A program made the position numbers and the translations under genes. Source: Chryseobacterium indologenes (GTDB lineage: Bacteria > Bacteroidota > Bacteroidia > Flavobacteriales > Weeksellaceae). From it: a stretch of 64,000 nucleotides of DNA. Positions 36,392 to 45,370 of this stretch are shown piece by piece (within the stretch, counting starts at the first letter, position 1; each line of letters starts with the position of its first letter). The stretch covers positions 4,774,001 to 4,838,000 of the forward strand of contig CP065590.1 in the NCBI GenBank assembly GCA_016025055.1. Reading direction: 5' to 3'. Below the pieces are notes generated by a model. That model was not told the origin of the DNA, ran no database searches, and saw nothing but the letters and a program-made list of their open reading frames with translations.

Positions 36392-38164
36392 TTATTTGGT
36401 CTGATATCCGCCGTAATATTTTACAGGAGACCATTCTGGAAGTACAGGAAGCGAAGCCGGAGCAACATGTTTGTATGTTTCGTCTCCATACACTACTTTT
36501 CCGTCCACAATGGTTAATTTTGAAGTAATATCTTTAATTTCTTCTTCATTAACACTGAAATAATCTCTGTCTAAAATAGTAAGGTCTGCGAAATATCCTT
36601 CTTTGATTTTTCCTTTTTCATAATCCTTTATAAGCTCATACCCTCCAAAAGTAGAAAGTGATAAAGCTGTTTTTCTGTCCAGAGCGTTTTCTTTTGCCAT
36701 AACCTGAGTTCCACCCAAAGTTTTTCCTGAAGTAACCCAATATAAAGCAACCCACGGATTATAACTTGCCACTCTCGTTCCGTCTGTTCCCAGCCCAACC
36801 GGAATTCCCATTTCAAGCATTTTCTTTACCGGTGGAGAAGCCAAAGCAGCTTTTTTACCATAGCGATGGATGAAACTTTCCCCCTGATAGGCCATTCTGT
36901 GTTGCACTGCAATACCTCCGCCCATGGTCTTAATTCTTTTCATGTTTTCTTCAGACACTGTTTCAGCATGGTCAATAAACCAGACCAATCCGTTCAAAGG
37001 GGTCTCTCTATTGACTTCTTCAATGACATTTAAAAACCTTGTAATACTTTCATTATAGGTTGCGTGAATTCTGAAAGGCCATCTTTTTTTTACCAAAAGA
37101 CTCACCACATCTTTCATATTTTTCTCCATTGTTGCAGGTAATTCCGGTCTTGGAAAAAGAAAATTTTCAAAATCGGCACCATCTGAAACCAGGTTTTCTC
37201 CCCCTCCATTCACATGATAATCAATTTCATTATGGTCATTATGCCCGTGGTCATCAATATCAACCATTCCGGTCCATTTTGTATAATCAGACAATTCAGA
37301 ACCTTTCTTTTGAGCAAACAGATAATAAGGTAATCTAACCGTAATCTTTCCCTGCTTATTCAGAGCATCCGTTGTTCCGTAGTCGTCCGGAAAATTCTGA
37401 AAACCACCGCCCGCATCCATCACAGCAGTTACTCCAAGACGATTGAGTTCAGTCATATACTGTAAGGTAGAATTTTCTTTTTCTGCCTCTGATAATTCAG
37501 GTAATTTTGCTAAAGTTGAATACAGAATAAATGCATTAGGCTCTGCCACCAACAAACCAGTCGGGTCTCCGTTGCTGTCTTTTTCAATTAAACCCTGAGA
37601 CGGATTGGGGGTGTCACCGTTAATATTTAATTCCTTTAAACCAGCTTTATTCAACCAGGCTTTTCCGTAGAGATACATTACAAAAGTTGGGACCTCACCC
37701 GTTGCTTCGTTGATTTCTGCCAAAGTGGGCAGTCTTTTTTCTTCAAACTGATATTCATTCCAGCCACCAATCACTCTTACCCATTGTCCTTTCGGTGTTC
37801 TCTGAGCCTGCTCTTTCAGCATCTCTAAAGCTCTTTTCAAGGTTTTCACCCCATCCCACCGAAGCTCTGTGTTATAAAATCTTCCTCCACGAATTACATG
37901 TAAATGGCTATCAAATAATCCGGGAATCACTCTGTTTCCTTTAGCATCAATTAATTTTGTAGAACTTCCTTTTAGTTTTAAAATCTGAGCATTCGTTCCT
38001 GTACGGAAAATTTTATGGTCTTTAATGGCAACTGCCTGAACTTCCGGATTTTTATCATCCATCGTTGTTATTTTTCCGTTGGTTACAATTAAGTCAGCTT
38101 TCTGAGCATTCATCAATCCTGCTCCTAACACCATTGAGAATAGAATTTTATGTAGTGATTTCAT
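36392..38164 (-). CDS. Exported amidohydrolase (YtcJ-like)
   Basis: 590 residues with signal peptide (ends GLMNAQ). Amidohydrolase TIM barrel: PGLFDSHLHVI (HxH metal pair, about 83-90), later WPFRIHATYNES and GLVWFIDHAET (metal His), and GLGTDGTRV (the last Asp). The C-terminal ADLTILDRDYFSV closes the composite domain. The family hydrolyses amide or ester bonds of small nitrogen compounds. It precedes DoxX and follows the isochorismatase-like gene on the same strand; substrate unknown. Confidence 0.9.
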   Translation of the reverse strand: MKSLHKILFSMVLGAGLMNAQKADLIVTNGKITTMDDKNPEVQAVAIKDHKIFRTGTNAQILKLKGSSTKLIDAKGNRVIPGLFDSHLHVIRGGRFYNTELRWDGVKTLKRALEMLKEQAQRTPKGQWVRVIGGWNEYQFEEKRLPTLAEINEATGEVPTFVMYLYGKAWLNKAGLKELNINGDTPNPSQGLIEKDSNGDPTGLLVAEPNAFILYSTLAKLPELSEAEKENSTLQYMTELNRLGVTAVMDAGGGFQNFPDDYGTTDALNKQGKITVRLPYYLFAQKKGSELSDYTKWTGMVDIDDHGHNDHNEIDYHVNGGGENLVSDGADFENFLFPRPELPATMEKNMKDVVSLLVKKRWPFRIHATYNESITRFLNVIEEVNRETPLNGLVWFIDHAETVSEENMKRIKTMGGGIAVQHRMAYQGESFIHRYGKKAALASPPVKKMLEMGIPVGLGTDGTRVASYNPWVALYWVTSGKTLGGTQVMAKENALDRKTALSLSTFGGYELIKDYEKGKIKEGYFADLTILDRDYFSVNEEEIKDITSKLTIVDGKVVYGDETYKHVAPASLPVLPEWSPVKYYGGYQTK

Positions 38165-38231
38165 AATTTACTTTTAGGGGTTTGAAAAAGAAAAGGCAGG
38201 TAGGTTTTCAACCTGCCATTATTGAAATTGA

Positions 38232-38930
38232 TTAGTGTTTAAGCATATCCTGTGCATACTGGATTCCTAAACCGTAAGCACCACCATATTTTTTCATTAA
38301 ATCATTCACTGGTTTATATGTTTCTTTTCTAGACCAATCTCTCTGTAATTCAAGAACATACTGAACGGATGTAATTGGATGTGCACCGGCCTGAACCATT
38401 CTTGTAACCGCCTGATCGTGAGCTTCTTTAGAGATATCACCAGAAGCATCTGTGATGATATACACCTCATACCCTTCATCAATAGCAGATAAAGCCGGAC
38501 CTACCACACAAACGCTTGTCCACAGACCTGCTAAAACCAGTTTCTTTTTATTTTTTCCTGTGATGGCTTTATGAGCATTTACATCTTCCCAAGTGTTCAT
38601 CGTAGTTCTGTCCACATACCTACTTGTTACTTCAGGATAAATTTCTGAAATTTCAGGAAAAACTGGCCCTGCGAACGATTTTTCTGCTACTGTAGTTACC
38701 ACTGTAGGAATATTGAAGATCTTAGAACCTCCGGAAATTAAGGCTACGTTATTTCTCAGTTCTTCCATGCTGATGCTTTTTGTTGCGAATGCCATCTGTC
38801 CTTCGTGGTCAATTAAAACCAAAGCGTGGTTTGTTGGATTCAGCATTGATTTCCCTGCGTTCTGAGCGAATGCGGTTACCGATACTACTACTGCTGCGAA
38901 TGTTAAGATTAACTTTTTCATAATGTTCAA
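38232..38930 (-). CDS. Exported isochorismatase-like cysteine hydrolase
   Basis: 232 residues, signal peptide (ends TAFAQ), then the isochorismatase-fold motifs ALVLIDHEGQMAF (Asp about 40), LVLAGLWTSVCVVGPALSAIDEGY (nucleophile Cys about 142) and a long C-terminal tail. It is close to YcaC-like hydrolases of unknown substrate. An upstream promoter with a 20-bp operator is shared with two other sites in this region. Confidence 0.9.
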   Translation of the reverse strand: MNIMKKLILTFAAVVVSVTAFAQNAGKSMLNPTNHALVLIDHEGQMAFATKSISMEELRNNVALISGGSKIFNIPTVVTTVAEKSFAGPVFPEISEIYPEVTSRYVDRTTMNTWEDVNAHKAITGKNKKKLVLAGLWTSVCVVGPALSAIDEGYEVYIITDASGDISKEAHDQAVTRMVQAGAHPITSVQYVLELQRDWSRKETYKPVNDLMKKYGGAYGLGIQYAQDMLKH

Positions 38931-39006
38931 TTTTTAAATGTTGTTTAGTAAGAATTTTATTTTAAATTTTAGAATCTCACTGAGTATTTGTTTGATTTTG
39001 ATATGG

Positions 39007-39055
39007 CAAATTTAGGGCGGTCATAAAGACTACACATTTAACTAGTTTAATAAAT
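39007..39055 (-). promoter_or_regulatory. Promoter with 20-bp operator, copy 1 (isochorismatase-like gene)
   Basis: Minus strand: -7 element TAAATTTG (39007-39014), then exactly 21 nt to the operator 39036-39055 (ATTTAACTAGTTTAATAAAT on the plus strand). The AACTAGTT centre is a perfect palindrome. This places the operator where a class II Crp-type activator contacts polymerase. Confidence 0.65.
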
Positions 39056-39185
39056 TACCCTTAATGATAAAAAGTTGAATTTATTTTCAAACGTTGTCAC
39101 TCTATTTAATCAAAACCTAAATAACAACCAACAAAAACACTTATAATAAACTATTTAAACTTAAAACAACACTTTAAATACAAAC

Positions 39186-39221
39186 AAAAAAAATAGGCTT
39201 AGATCATAAAATCCAAGCCTA
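39186..39221 (-). terminator. Rho-independent terminator of the cryptic minus-strand transcript
   Basis: Minus-strand stem AGGCTTGGAT / ATCTAAGCCT with a six-base loop and eight T; it ends no annotated gene, only the short transcript started at promoter copy 2. Confidence 0.8.
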
Positions 39222-39271
39222 AACACCTCACACGTTTCACTCTTAAAAAAGACACTGTTTAATTTTTATCA

Positions 39272-39370
39272 CTACATCACCATCGGAAAATCCATCATTA
39301 AAACCTCTATACTTTCTGAAATCAAATAATGTTCAAATCGGAAATAATAAAAAAATTTTAATAAATCCAA
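39272..39370 (-). CDS. Candidate 32-residue peptide gene in a regulated short transcript
   Basis: Frame from TTG 39370 (preceded by ACGGAG) to TAG 39272, begins MDLLKFFYYF and ends VLMMDFPMVM, hydrophobic-aromatic with a few charges. It lies within a transcript of about 190 nt bounded by promoter copy 2 and the terminator at 39186. An alternative reading from ATG 39423 needs one extra T in the run 39381-39385 and would begin before the likely transcription start. The transcript may also be a non-coding RNA. No family recognised. Confidence 0.35.
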   Translation of the reverse strand: MDLLKFFYYFRFEHYLISESIEVLMMDFPMVM

Positions 39371-39392
39371 AATCTCCGTCTTTTTGATACTG

Positions 39393-39441
39393 TAAATTTA
39401 GAGTGATGAAACATCATGTACATTTAACTGGTTTAATAAAT
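39393..39441 (-). promoter_or_regulatory. Promoter with 20-bp operator, copy 2 (cryptic transcript)
   Basis: Minus strand: near-consensus -7 TAAATTTA (39393-39400), 21 nt, then the operator at 39422-39441, identical to copy 3 and one base from copy 1. Confidence 0.6.
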
Positions 39442-39465
39442 CATATTTTTAGAAAATAAAGATAC

Positions 39466-39858
39466 TCAGACAGTCGCCACAATTTTAATTTCGACTAGCT
39501 GTCCCGGCAATGCAAGTCCACTTACTCCAACCATTGTACTGGCTACAGATTTAGGGTAATTGTAAAATTCTGTCTTGAAATTTTTCCTTGCCTCAAACGC
39601 TGTTGTCATATCCATTGCATAGATAACTTCTTCCACCACATTTTCCATCGTCATGTTATATCTTGACAATAATTCTTTGATATTGGCATAGGTTTGTTTC
39701 ATCTGTTCTTCCATTCCTTCTGCCAATTCCCCATTCTTGTTGTGACCCAACTGACCGGAAATCCAAACGGTATTTCCTTTTTTTACCGCCTGTGCGTATC
39801 CGTAGATCTCTTCCCAAGGCATTCCCAAGCCTTCTGCTGTTTTGTTTTCCTGTATCAT
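39466..39858 (-). CDS. RidA-family protein
   Basis: 130 residues, Rid/YjgF fold: GNTVWISGQLGHNKNGELAEGMEEQMKQTYANIKELL and VASTMVGVSGLALPGQLVEIKIVATV. Canonical RidA has an Arg that binds the imine carboxylate (about R105); here the corresponding segment reads SGLALPGQLVEIK without an obvious Arg, so it is probably not a standard enamine deaminase but a Rid-subgroup protein. It has its own promoter with operator copy 3. Confidence 0.88.
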   Translation of the reverse strand: MIQENKTAEGLGMPWEEIYGYAQAVKKGNTVWISGQLGHNKNGELAEGMEEQMKQTYANIKELLSRYNMTMENVVEEVIYAMDMTTAFEARKNFKTEFYNYPKSVASTMVGVSGLALPGQLVEIKIVATV

Positions 39859-39882
39859 TTTTTATGGTTTAAATTAATACAG

Positions 39883-39931
39883 CAAATGTAGAACTGATAA
39901 AAATCTTAGAAATTTAACTGGTTTAATAAAT
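39883..39931 (-). promoter_or_regulatory. Promoter with 20-bp operator, copy 3 (RidA gene)
   Basis: Minus strand: -7 TACATTTG (39883-39890), exact consensus, 21 nt, then operator 39912-39931 (ATTTAACTGGTTTAATAAAT on the plus strand). Confidence 0.65.
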
Positions 39932-40039
39932 TACTTTTTCTTTTACTCTAAATAAAAAGATGATTTACACATTCTGTATAAACCACCTTCATATTTTTTA
40001 TTTTTCACAGCCTCTCCAGGAGAGGAAAATCTCTATGTC

Positions 40040-40630
40040 TTATTTTTGTTTCTCTTTATCCGCTAAACGTTTCCTAATGGTGCTTACAAACTCCTTTGAA
40101 ACACCAAGGTATGATGCAATATAATACTGTGCTACTCGCTGCGGGATTGTAGGATACACCCTGATAAATTCCAGATAACGGTCTGTAGCGGGTTGAGAAA
40201 TGGTGTTAACCAGCCGGTTTTGAAGCGTCACCACATACCGCTGCATCATCAGCCGGAACGCTCTTTCAAACTTCGGAACCTTCTGCATGAGTTCTTCTTT
40301 AGTTTCCGGATTCAACATATAAATTTCGGTGTCTTCCAGGGCTTCTATAAAAATCTTTGAGGGCGTTTTATTATTAAAAGAATCAATATCGGTAATCCAC
40401 CAGTCTTCAACAGCAAACAGAAGGGTAACTTCAAAACCGTTTTCATCAAGATAATACGTTCGAACGCAGCCCTGCTTTATAAACCCTTCGAACTGACAAA
40501 CCTCCCCTTCGCGCAGAAGGTGTGTTTTCTTCGGGTACTTCTGAAGGGTCAGCAAACCTTCATATATATTTTCCTCTTCAGGAGTTAGGGTAACAAATCG
40601 TGAGATGTTTTTGATAATATTTTGAAACAT
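40040..40630 (-). CDS. Crp/Fnr-family regulator, probable activator of the three-site regulon
   Basis: 196 residues of the Bacteroidota Crp-like type: cNMP-binding barrel (about 20-115; GEVCQFEGFIKQGCVRTYYLDENGFEVTLLFAVEDWW) and a shortened C-terminal HTH (RVAQYYIASYLGVSKEFVSTIRKRLADKE). Its nearest promoters carry a repeated 20-bp pseudo-palindrome at fixed distance from the -7 element, the place for such an activator. The link is inferred from proximity and geometry. Confidence 0.9.
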   Translation of the reverse strand: MFQNIIKNISRFVTLTPEEENIYEGLLTLQKYPKKTHLLREGEVCQFEGFIKQGCVRTYYLDENGFEVTLLFAVEDWWITDIDSFNNKTPSKIFIEALEDTEIYMLNPETKEELMQKVPKFERAFRLMMQRYVVTLQNRLVNTISQPATDRYLEFIRVYPTIPQRVAQYYIASYLGVSKEFVSTIRKRLADKEKQK

Positions 40631-40694
40631 ACATTTATTTTACAGTTGCAAATTAGCAAAAAGCGTGTAAAATTCATAGTTCAGAAGCTATTTG

Positions 40695-40892
40695 ATGATC
40701 GTAAAAATACTGACATTTAATAATGATCTGAAGAAAAGATTGGGCAGAAAGCAAATTAAACGGTCAAAACAAAAAATTGTTGTCAATAAGGAGAAAATTA
40801 AACCAGAAAATGGTGGATACAAGATTGTTTATCCCGGTTTTCCAAGCGGAATGTCCACTACAGAACACAAACAATTAATAAAGATCTTTTAG
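40695..40892 (+). CDS. Small basic hypothetical protein
   Basis: 65 residues, begins MIVKILTFNNDLKKRLGRKQ, very lysine-rich then NGGYKIVYPGFPSGMSTTEHKQ. No family recognised. It may be a real small gene or a frame-damaged relic in the divergent region between the Crp-type regulator and the hydrolase. Confidence 0.3.
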   Translation: MIVKILTFNNDLKKRLGRKQIKRSKQKIVVNKEKIKPENGGYKIVYPGFPSGMSTTEHKQLIKIF

Positions 40893-40928
40893 AATGTATT
40901 GAAGCTTAATAAAAGAGCAAAATAATCA

Positions 40929-40961
40929 AGAGATGAATCAGTTTGATTCATCTCTTGATTG
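40929..40961 (-). terminator. Hairpin downstream of the hydrolase gene
   Basis: Perfect 14-bp stem (CAAGAGATGAATCA / TGATTCATCTCTTG, loop of a few bases), 20 nt after the hydrolase stop on the minus strand. The T tail is weak. Confidence 0.5.
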
Positions 40962-40980
40962 TATATTTAATATCGCAACT

Positions 40981-41898
40981 TTATGCTTTCATATGTTTTA
41001 GTATCCAGAGTAAACATTCTTTAGAGTCCATGATACTCCAGGAATGAGGATGTCTTGTACCGTCCGGACGGATTCCACGATCATTGGTGATGACAAGATC
41101 AGCGTTTTTGTGACCTTTTAGTCGCAAAAGATTAATCATAGCCGTAATATCTGCCACATTAAGGTCGTAAATATCCCTTCCTCTGTTTTCCATCTGCCAT
41201 ATAATTCCCGGTTCTGTATATATAAGAATAGGGATATTCAGGAGATATTTTGCATTACCACCATCTTTTTCACGGTAGGAAAACATAGATTCTCTTAGGT
41301 AATTGGCTTTGTTTTTATCCGGTGTACCCATGGCATCAACCATTTCAGCCGTGAGATATTTAGCTTCATTAGTTCCAATATCAGAATAGTTTCTTTCGAT
41401 CTCTCTCTGCAACCTGTAATACATATTCTCGTAATCTAACGGTGCATCAACAGCGAATACTGAATTGGGGATAAAATAGGTGTTTTTGTCCCTAACTGCT
41501 CTTTCAGCATAGGTAACAGCCAGCATACCACCGCCGGAAAGCCCTCCAATTGATATTTTATCTTTAGAAACTTTATGCTTTTCTACTGTATCTTTTACTA
41601 TTCTGTCTAAAAACTTCTGCTCTATATGAAATCCAAAATCCCCATCTTCCCAGGTTGGAAATAATACGATAAGATTCTTTTCCAATGCTAGATCATCCAG
41701 ATTAATCTGATTCATTACTTTTTCGCCATTTTCACCACCACCGGGTAAAATAACAAGTATTCCTTCAGCTTTACCCTCCGGAACTAATTTCAGATAATGG
41801 TTCCGGGTATCCTTAAAAGTTATTTTTTCAGAAGTCTGTCCAAAAAGATGAGTACAAAGCATTCCCAATAACAGGGTACAATATCTGATTTTCATCAT
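40981..41898 (-). CDS. Secreted alpha/beta hydrolase
   Basis: 305 residues, signal peptide (ends LFGQ). Alpha/beta-hydrolase fold: ILVILPGGGENGEKV (oxyanion region), nucleophile elbow SIGGLSGGGMLAV (Ser about 141) and GTRHPHSWSIM near the end with the catalytic His. An esterase-like Asp is likely in the middle. Substrate unknown; it is the only gene between the hairpin and the OmpA gene. Confidence 0.85.
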   Translation of the reverse strand: MMKIRYCTLLLGMLCTHLFGQTSEKITFKDTRNHYLKLVPEGKAEGILVILPGGGENGEKVMNQINLDDLALEKNLIVLFPTWEDGDFGFHIEQKFLDRIVKDTVEKHKVSKDKISIGGLSGGGMLAVTYAERAVRDKNTYFIPNSVFAVDAPLDYENMYYRLQREIERNYSDIGTNEAKYLTAEMVDAMGTPDKNKANYLRESMFSYREKDGGNAKYLLNIPILIYTEPGIIWQMENRGRDIYDLNVADITAMINLLRLKGHKNADLVITNDRGIRPDGTRHPHSWSIMDSKECLLWILKHMKA

Positions 41899-41923
41899 TA
41901 CATAATTTATTACAGTGCTTACA

Positions 41924-42928
41924 TTATTTTTTCACCAGCTCCACTCTACGGTTTTGTGCCTTCCCTTCTTCGGATCCATTATCCGCCATCGGGTTTTTGC
42001 TTCCGAAACCCTCAGCTGAAAGCCTTGTTTTATCAATGCCTGAAGTGGCGATCGCATTCAATACCGCTGTAGCGCGGTCTTTTGAGAGCTGGAGATTGTG
42101 GGCATCGTTTCCGCTGTTATCGGTATAGCCGTTAATGGCCAATTTTAGGTTGTTATCGCTTTTCAGGACTTTTGTGATTTCATCTACGGCTTTTTTGCCA
42201 TCGGGCTGTAAGCTCGCTTTATCGGTATCAAAATTAATATGCAATACCGCCTTGCCTTTTGTATCCAATTCTTTTTTATGTCATCAGATTTTAAGATGGA
42301 AATCGTTTGTTTAAACGGTGCTTTCTGTAAAATTTGTATTGCTCCGGTCGAAGTATTTCCATAGAGCTGAATATAAATATCATCACCATTTGGTCTTCTT
42401 ATGACATACACTTTTACAGGTTCGTTCCAATAATCTATAGAGCCTTCTTCGCCAAAATATTTGGCTTCAGGTTGTATTCTGTCGAGCTCCTGTTGGGAAA
42501 CTTTACCATCAAATATTTTCACACCACCCACTTTTGTAATCAGCGTCATCATAGCTTTTCAGAAAATAGGGCAGCGACCATTCTTCTGTATTGCTTTTCT
42601 CGTTGACTATATATGTCTTCCATACTTTTCCTTCTATTGGTGTCATTACGTCTTTAAGAGGAAAAAATAACATATCATAGCTTCTTTGTACCGGTTTGTT
42701 TTGGAATTCCAGTCCTTTAGGCAGGCTAAAAAAGGGAAGTTCGCCCACTTCAGCGGTGGAAACCGGAATGGAGTTGATATCAAATTGAGTTTCTCCCGGA
42801 GATTTTTCTGTACCTGCAGTATTTCCTATGGCGACACTGTCCTTTGCAGCCTCTGTTTTCTGTTCAGTCTTTTTGTTGCAGGCACCGAGTAAAGCGCCTA
42901 TTGATAGAATAATCAGCGTTTTTTTCAT
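41924..42928 (-). pseudogene. OmpA-family lipoprotein, broken by two frameshifts
   Basis: Lipoprotein signal with lipobox LGAC (MKKTLIILSIGALLGACNKK), a middle domain, and a C-terminal OmpA peptidoglycan-binding domain (VLHINFDTDKASLQPDGKKAVDEI, INGYTDNSGNDAHNLQLSKDRATAVLNAI, SEEGKAQNRRVELVKK). The three parts lie in three frames. Removing one T from 42532-42535 joins the first two (DYKVGGVKIFDGKV) and adding one T to 42272-42277 joins the last two (SDDIKKELDTKGKAVLHI). The repaired protein is about 335 residues and would anchor the outer membrane to the wall. Confidence 0.85.
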
Positions 42929-43202
42929 GTTAATAAATTTAGTTTTTTTGATCTATAAAATTCTTCCAATAATAAGACATCAAACAGCACAAATCCTTCT
43001 TCATCCGCATCTGTATCAAAATCTTTATATGTACTGTTTTTTGCGACACTAACTTACAAATAAAATGCGGATGTGAGGCTCTTAGGTAAGGATTTTATTG
43101 ATCAAAGACAATATACCGGTGATCAGTTTTCTGATGCAAACCTTTGATGTCCTTTATCATCAAAACTCCTGCTTATACCATAAAATTACTCAGGAAATAC
43201 AC
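42929..43202. other. Intergenic region, nothing recognised
   Basis: AT-rich with no ORF or hairpin of note between the OmpA and PhzF genes. Confidence 0.3.
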
Positions 43203-43210
43203 TACCTTTG
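43203..43210 (+). promoter_or_regulatory. Bacteroidota -7 promoter element
   Basis: TACCTTTG, exact TAnnTTTG, 26 nt before the PhzF-type ATG. Confidence 0.55.
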
Positions 43211-43235
43211 CTACAGACCGAAATTTTTATAAATC

Positions 43236-44024
43236 ATGAAGTTAGAATTATATCAGATAGATGCCTTTACAGACAAGGTCTTCCATGGAAACCCTGCGTG
43301 TGTTGTTCCTTTAAAAAATTGGTTACCCGATGAAACCCTCTTACAAATAGCCAAGGAAAATGCCGTAGCAGAAACAGCTTTCTTTATTAATAATGGTGAT
43401 ACTATTCATTTGAGATGGTTTACTCCTGAAATCGAAATGGATCTATGCGGGCATGCTACTCTTGCTACGGCTCATTGCCTGGCCTCCATCTTAAATTATC
43501 CGAACAACAGAATCGTTTTTGAAACCAAAAGCGGCGAATTAACGATTGATGTGAAAGACGGATTTTATTATATGGACTTCCCGTCAAGAATGCCTGAAAC
43601 ATCCACTCTTCCTGATGAGATAAGCCGATCTCTTACTGTACAGCCTAAGGAAGTATTCAAATCGAGAGACTATGTTCTGGTATATGAATCTGAGAAAGAT
43701 ATAAAAAATATAAAAGTTGACCAATCCATTCTGGACCTTATCAATCTGGATCCGGGAGGTGTTGTGGTGACCGCAGCAGGCAGTGACAGTGATTTTGTTT
43801 CAAGATATTTCACACCGCAGTCATCGATCCTTGAAGATCCTGTAACGGGCTCTGCGCACTGCTCACTCATTCCGTTCTGGTCAGCAAGATTAGGAAAAAA
43901 CACGCTTTTTGCCAGACAGCTATCAGAAAGAGGCGGTGAACTCTTCTGTGAAAACAAAAATGAAAGAGTAATTGTAGCGGGTAAAGCCAGAACATACTCT
44001 ACAGGACATTTATGGATAGACTAA
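43236..44024 (+). CDS. PhzF-family isomerase
   Basis: 262 residues with the PhzF/diaminopimelate-epimerase-like fold: DAFTDKVFHGNPACVVPL at the start, EMDLCGHATLATAHCL (about 69) and EDPVTGSAHCSLIPFW (about 203). No phenazine genes are around. This is the single-gene form common in bacteria, of uncertain substrate. Confidence 0.9.
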   Translation: MKLELYQIDAFTDKVFHGNPACVVPLKNWLPDETLLQIAKENAVAETAFFINNGDTIHLRWFTPEIEMDLCGHATLATAHCLASILNYPNNRIVFETKSGELTIDVKDGFYYMDFPSRMPETSTLPDEISRSLTVQPKEVFKSRDYVLVYESEKDIKNIKVDQSILDLINLDPGGVVVTAAGSDSDFVSRYFTPQSSILEDPVTGSAHCSLIPFWSARLGKNTLFARQLSERGGELFCENKNERVIVAGKARTYSTGHLWID

Positions 44025-44090
44025 CGATAATTGATAAGGTTTTACCATTCAACAATGGAATTACAAAACAATTTTCCGATCAAAAAAAAT

Positions 44091-44116
44091 AGCGCCACTT
44101 TACAATAAGTGGCGCT
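44091..44116. terminator. Rho-independent terminator
   Basis: Perfect stem AGCGCCACTT / AAGTGGCGCT, A-run before and T/A-rich after, between convergent genes. Confidence 0.75.
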
Positions 44117-44167
44117 TATATTAATCAGTAATCACATGATCAGCTACATCTGATTACATTTTTTATT

Positions 44168-44204
44168 GTTAAAGTTGAGAACAGTCGTACAATCTCAACT
44201 TTTC
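44168..44204 (-). terminator. Hairpin downstream of the PatB-type gene
   Basis: Stem AAAGTTGAGA / TCTCAACTTT directly abutting the PatB stop on the minus strand; weak T tail. Confidence 0.5.
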
Positions 44205-45362
44205 TTATTCTTTCAAAGCTTTTTTCAGGCGTTCAAGGCCTTCCTTCAGAACTGCCCTCGGACATCCGATATTGATTCTTAGAAAGCCTTCACCACTTTT
44301 ACCATACATCGTTCCCGAATTGAGCCAGACTTTTCCCTTCATCAAAAGAATCTTCGACAATTCATCAGAAGTTATACCGAACGCTCTGCAATCCAGCCAA
44401 ACCAGATAGGTAGCTTCCAAAGGAATCACTTTAATTTCCGGCAACTCTTCACTGCAAAAATTTTCCAGCAATATAAAGTTCTCATACAGATAATTTTTCA
44501 GCTCATGCTTCCATTCATATCCTTTGGTATAGGCCGCCATCAAAGCTTCCATCGCAATGGGGTTAGCATAACAGTTCTCCTGAAGCTCTAAAGTTTTAAA
44601 AGTCTGTTCCAATATAGCTTTATCCTGGGAAATAAGATATGATACGGGCATCCCTGAAAAATTAAAAGTCTTGCAGGGCGAGCCGCAAGTCACGGATTGA
44701 AGGTCATAGTCGCGGGCAACCGAAACAAACGGAATATGCTTTCGGTCATTAAAAATCAAGTCAGAATGAATTTCATCAGAAACCACCATTACCTTATTCC
44801 GTGAACAGATCTCAGCTATTTTTTCTAAATCCTCTCTGGTCCATACTTTTCCGACCGGGTTATGAGGATTACAAAGTAACAGGAGTTTCGTTTTGGGGTC
44901 CGAAGCTTTTTTCTCCAGATCATCAAAATCAATCGTATAGTTTCCGGCTTCGTATTTCAGATCATTGCAAACAATAGAACACCCGTAATTTTCTAAAATG
45001 GAAAAAAAATGATTATAAACAGGAGGCTGCAAAATAATCTTTTCGTCGGGCCTCACAAAAGTACGGATGATGGCCGAAATGGAGGGCAGAACTCCCGTCG
45101 CAGGTAAGAGCCAGTCTTTTTCTATTCTAAAATTATGGTTCGTCTCCCACCAATCAATGACTGAATCATGAAAATTTTTAGGAATGGTACCATATCCGAA
45201 AATACCATGTAACACTTTTTCAGAGATAGCCTGAATCACTTCCGGAGCAGTTTGGAAATCCATATCAGCCACCCACATGGGTAAAATATCTTCTTTACCC
45301 CAATCCCACTTTACGGAATGACTTCCTCTTCTCTCTATGATTTTGTCGAAATTGTATTTCAT
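44205..45362 (-). CDS. MalY/PatB-family PLP-dependent C-S lyase
   Basis: 385 residues, fold-type I aminotransferase-like enzyme. MWVADMDFQTAPEV near the N-terminus is diagnostic for PatB/MalY, followed by NPHNPVGKVWTREDL and the PLP lysine in CGSPCKTFNFSG (about 233). The family cleaves C-S bonds of cysteine conjugates. It follows the binding-protein gene of the egt operon by 8 nt on the same strand. Hercynylcysteine sulfoxide lysis (EgtE step) is also a PLP-dependent C-S beta-lyase reaction, so this gene could supply that activity; otherwise it is a cystathionine beta-lyase. Confidence 0.9.
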   Translation of the reverse strand: MKYNFDKIIERRGSHSVKWDWGKEDILPMWVADMDFQTAPEVIQAISEKVLHGIFGYGTIPKNFHDSVIDWWETNHNFRIEKDWLLPATGVLPSISAIIRTFVRPDEKIILQPPVYNHFFSILENYGCSIVCNDLKYEAGNYTIDFDDLEKKASDPKTKLLLLCNPHNPVGKVWTREDLEKIAEICSRNKVMVVSDEIHSDLIFNDRKHIPFVSVARDYDLQSVTCGSPCKTFNFSGMPVSYLISQDKAILEQTFKTLELQENCYANPIAMEALMAAYTKGYEWKHELKNYLYENFILLENFCSEELPEIKVIPLEATYLVWLDCRAFGITSDELSKILLMKGKVWLNSGTMYGKSGEGFLRINIGCPRAVLKEGLERLKKALKE

Positions 45363-45370
45363 TTAGGTCG

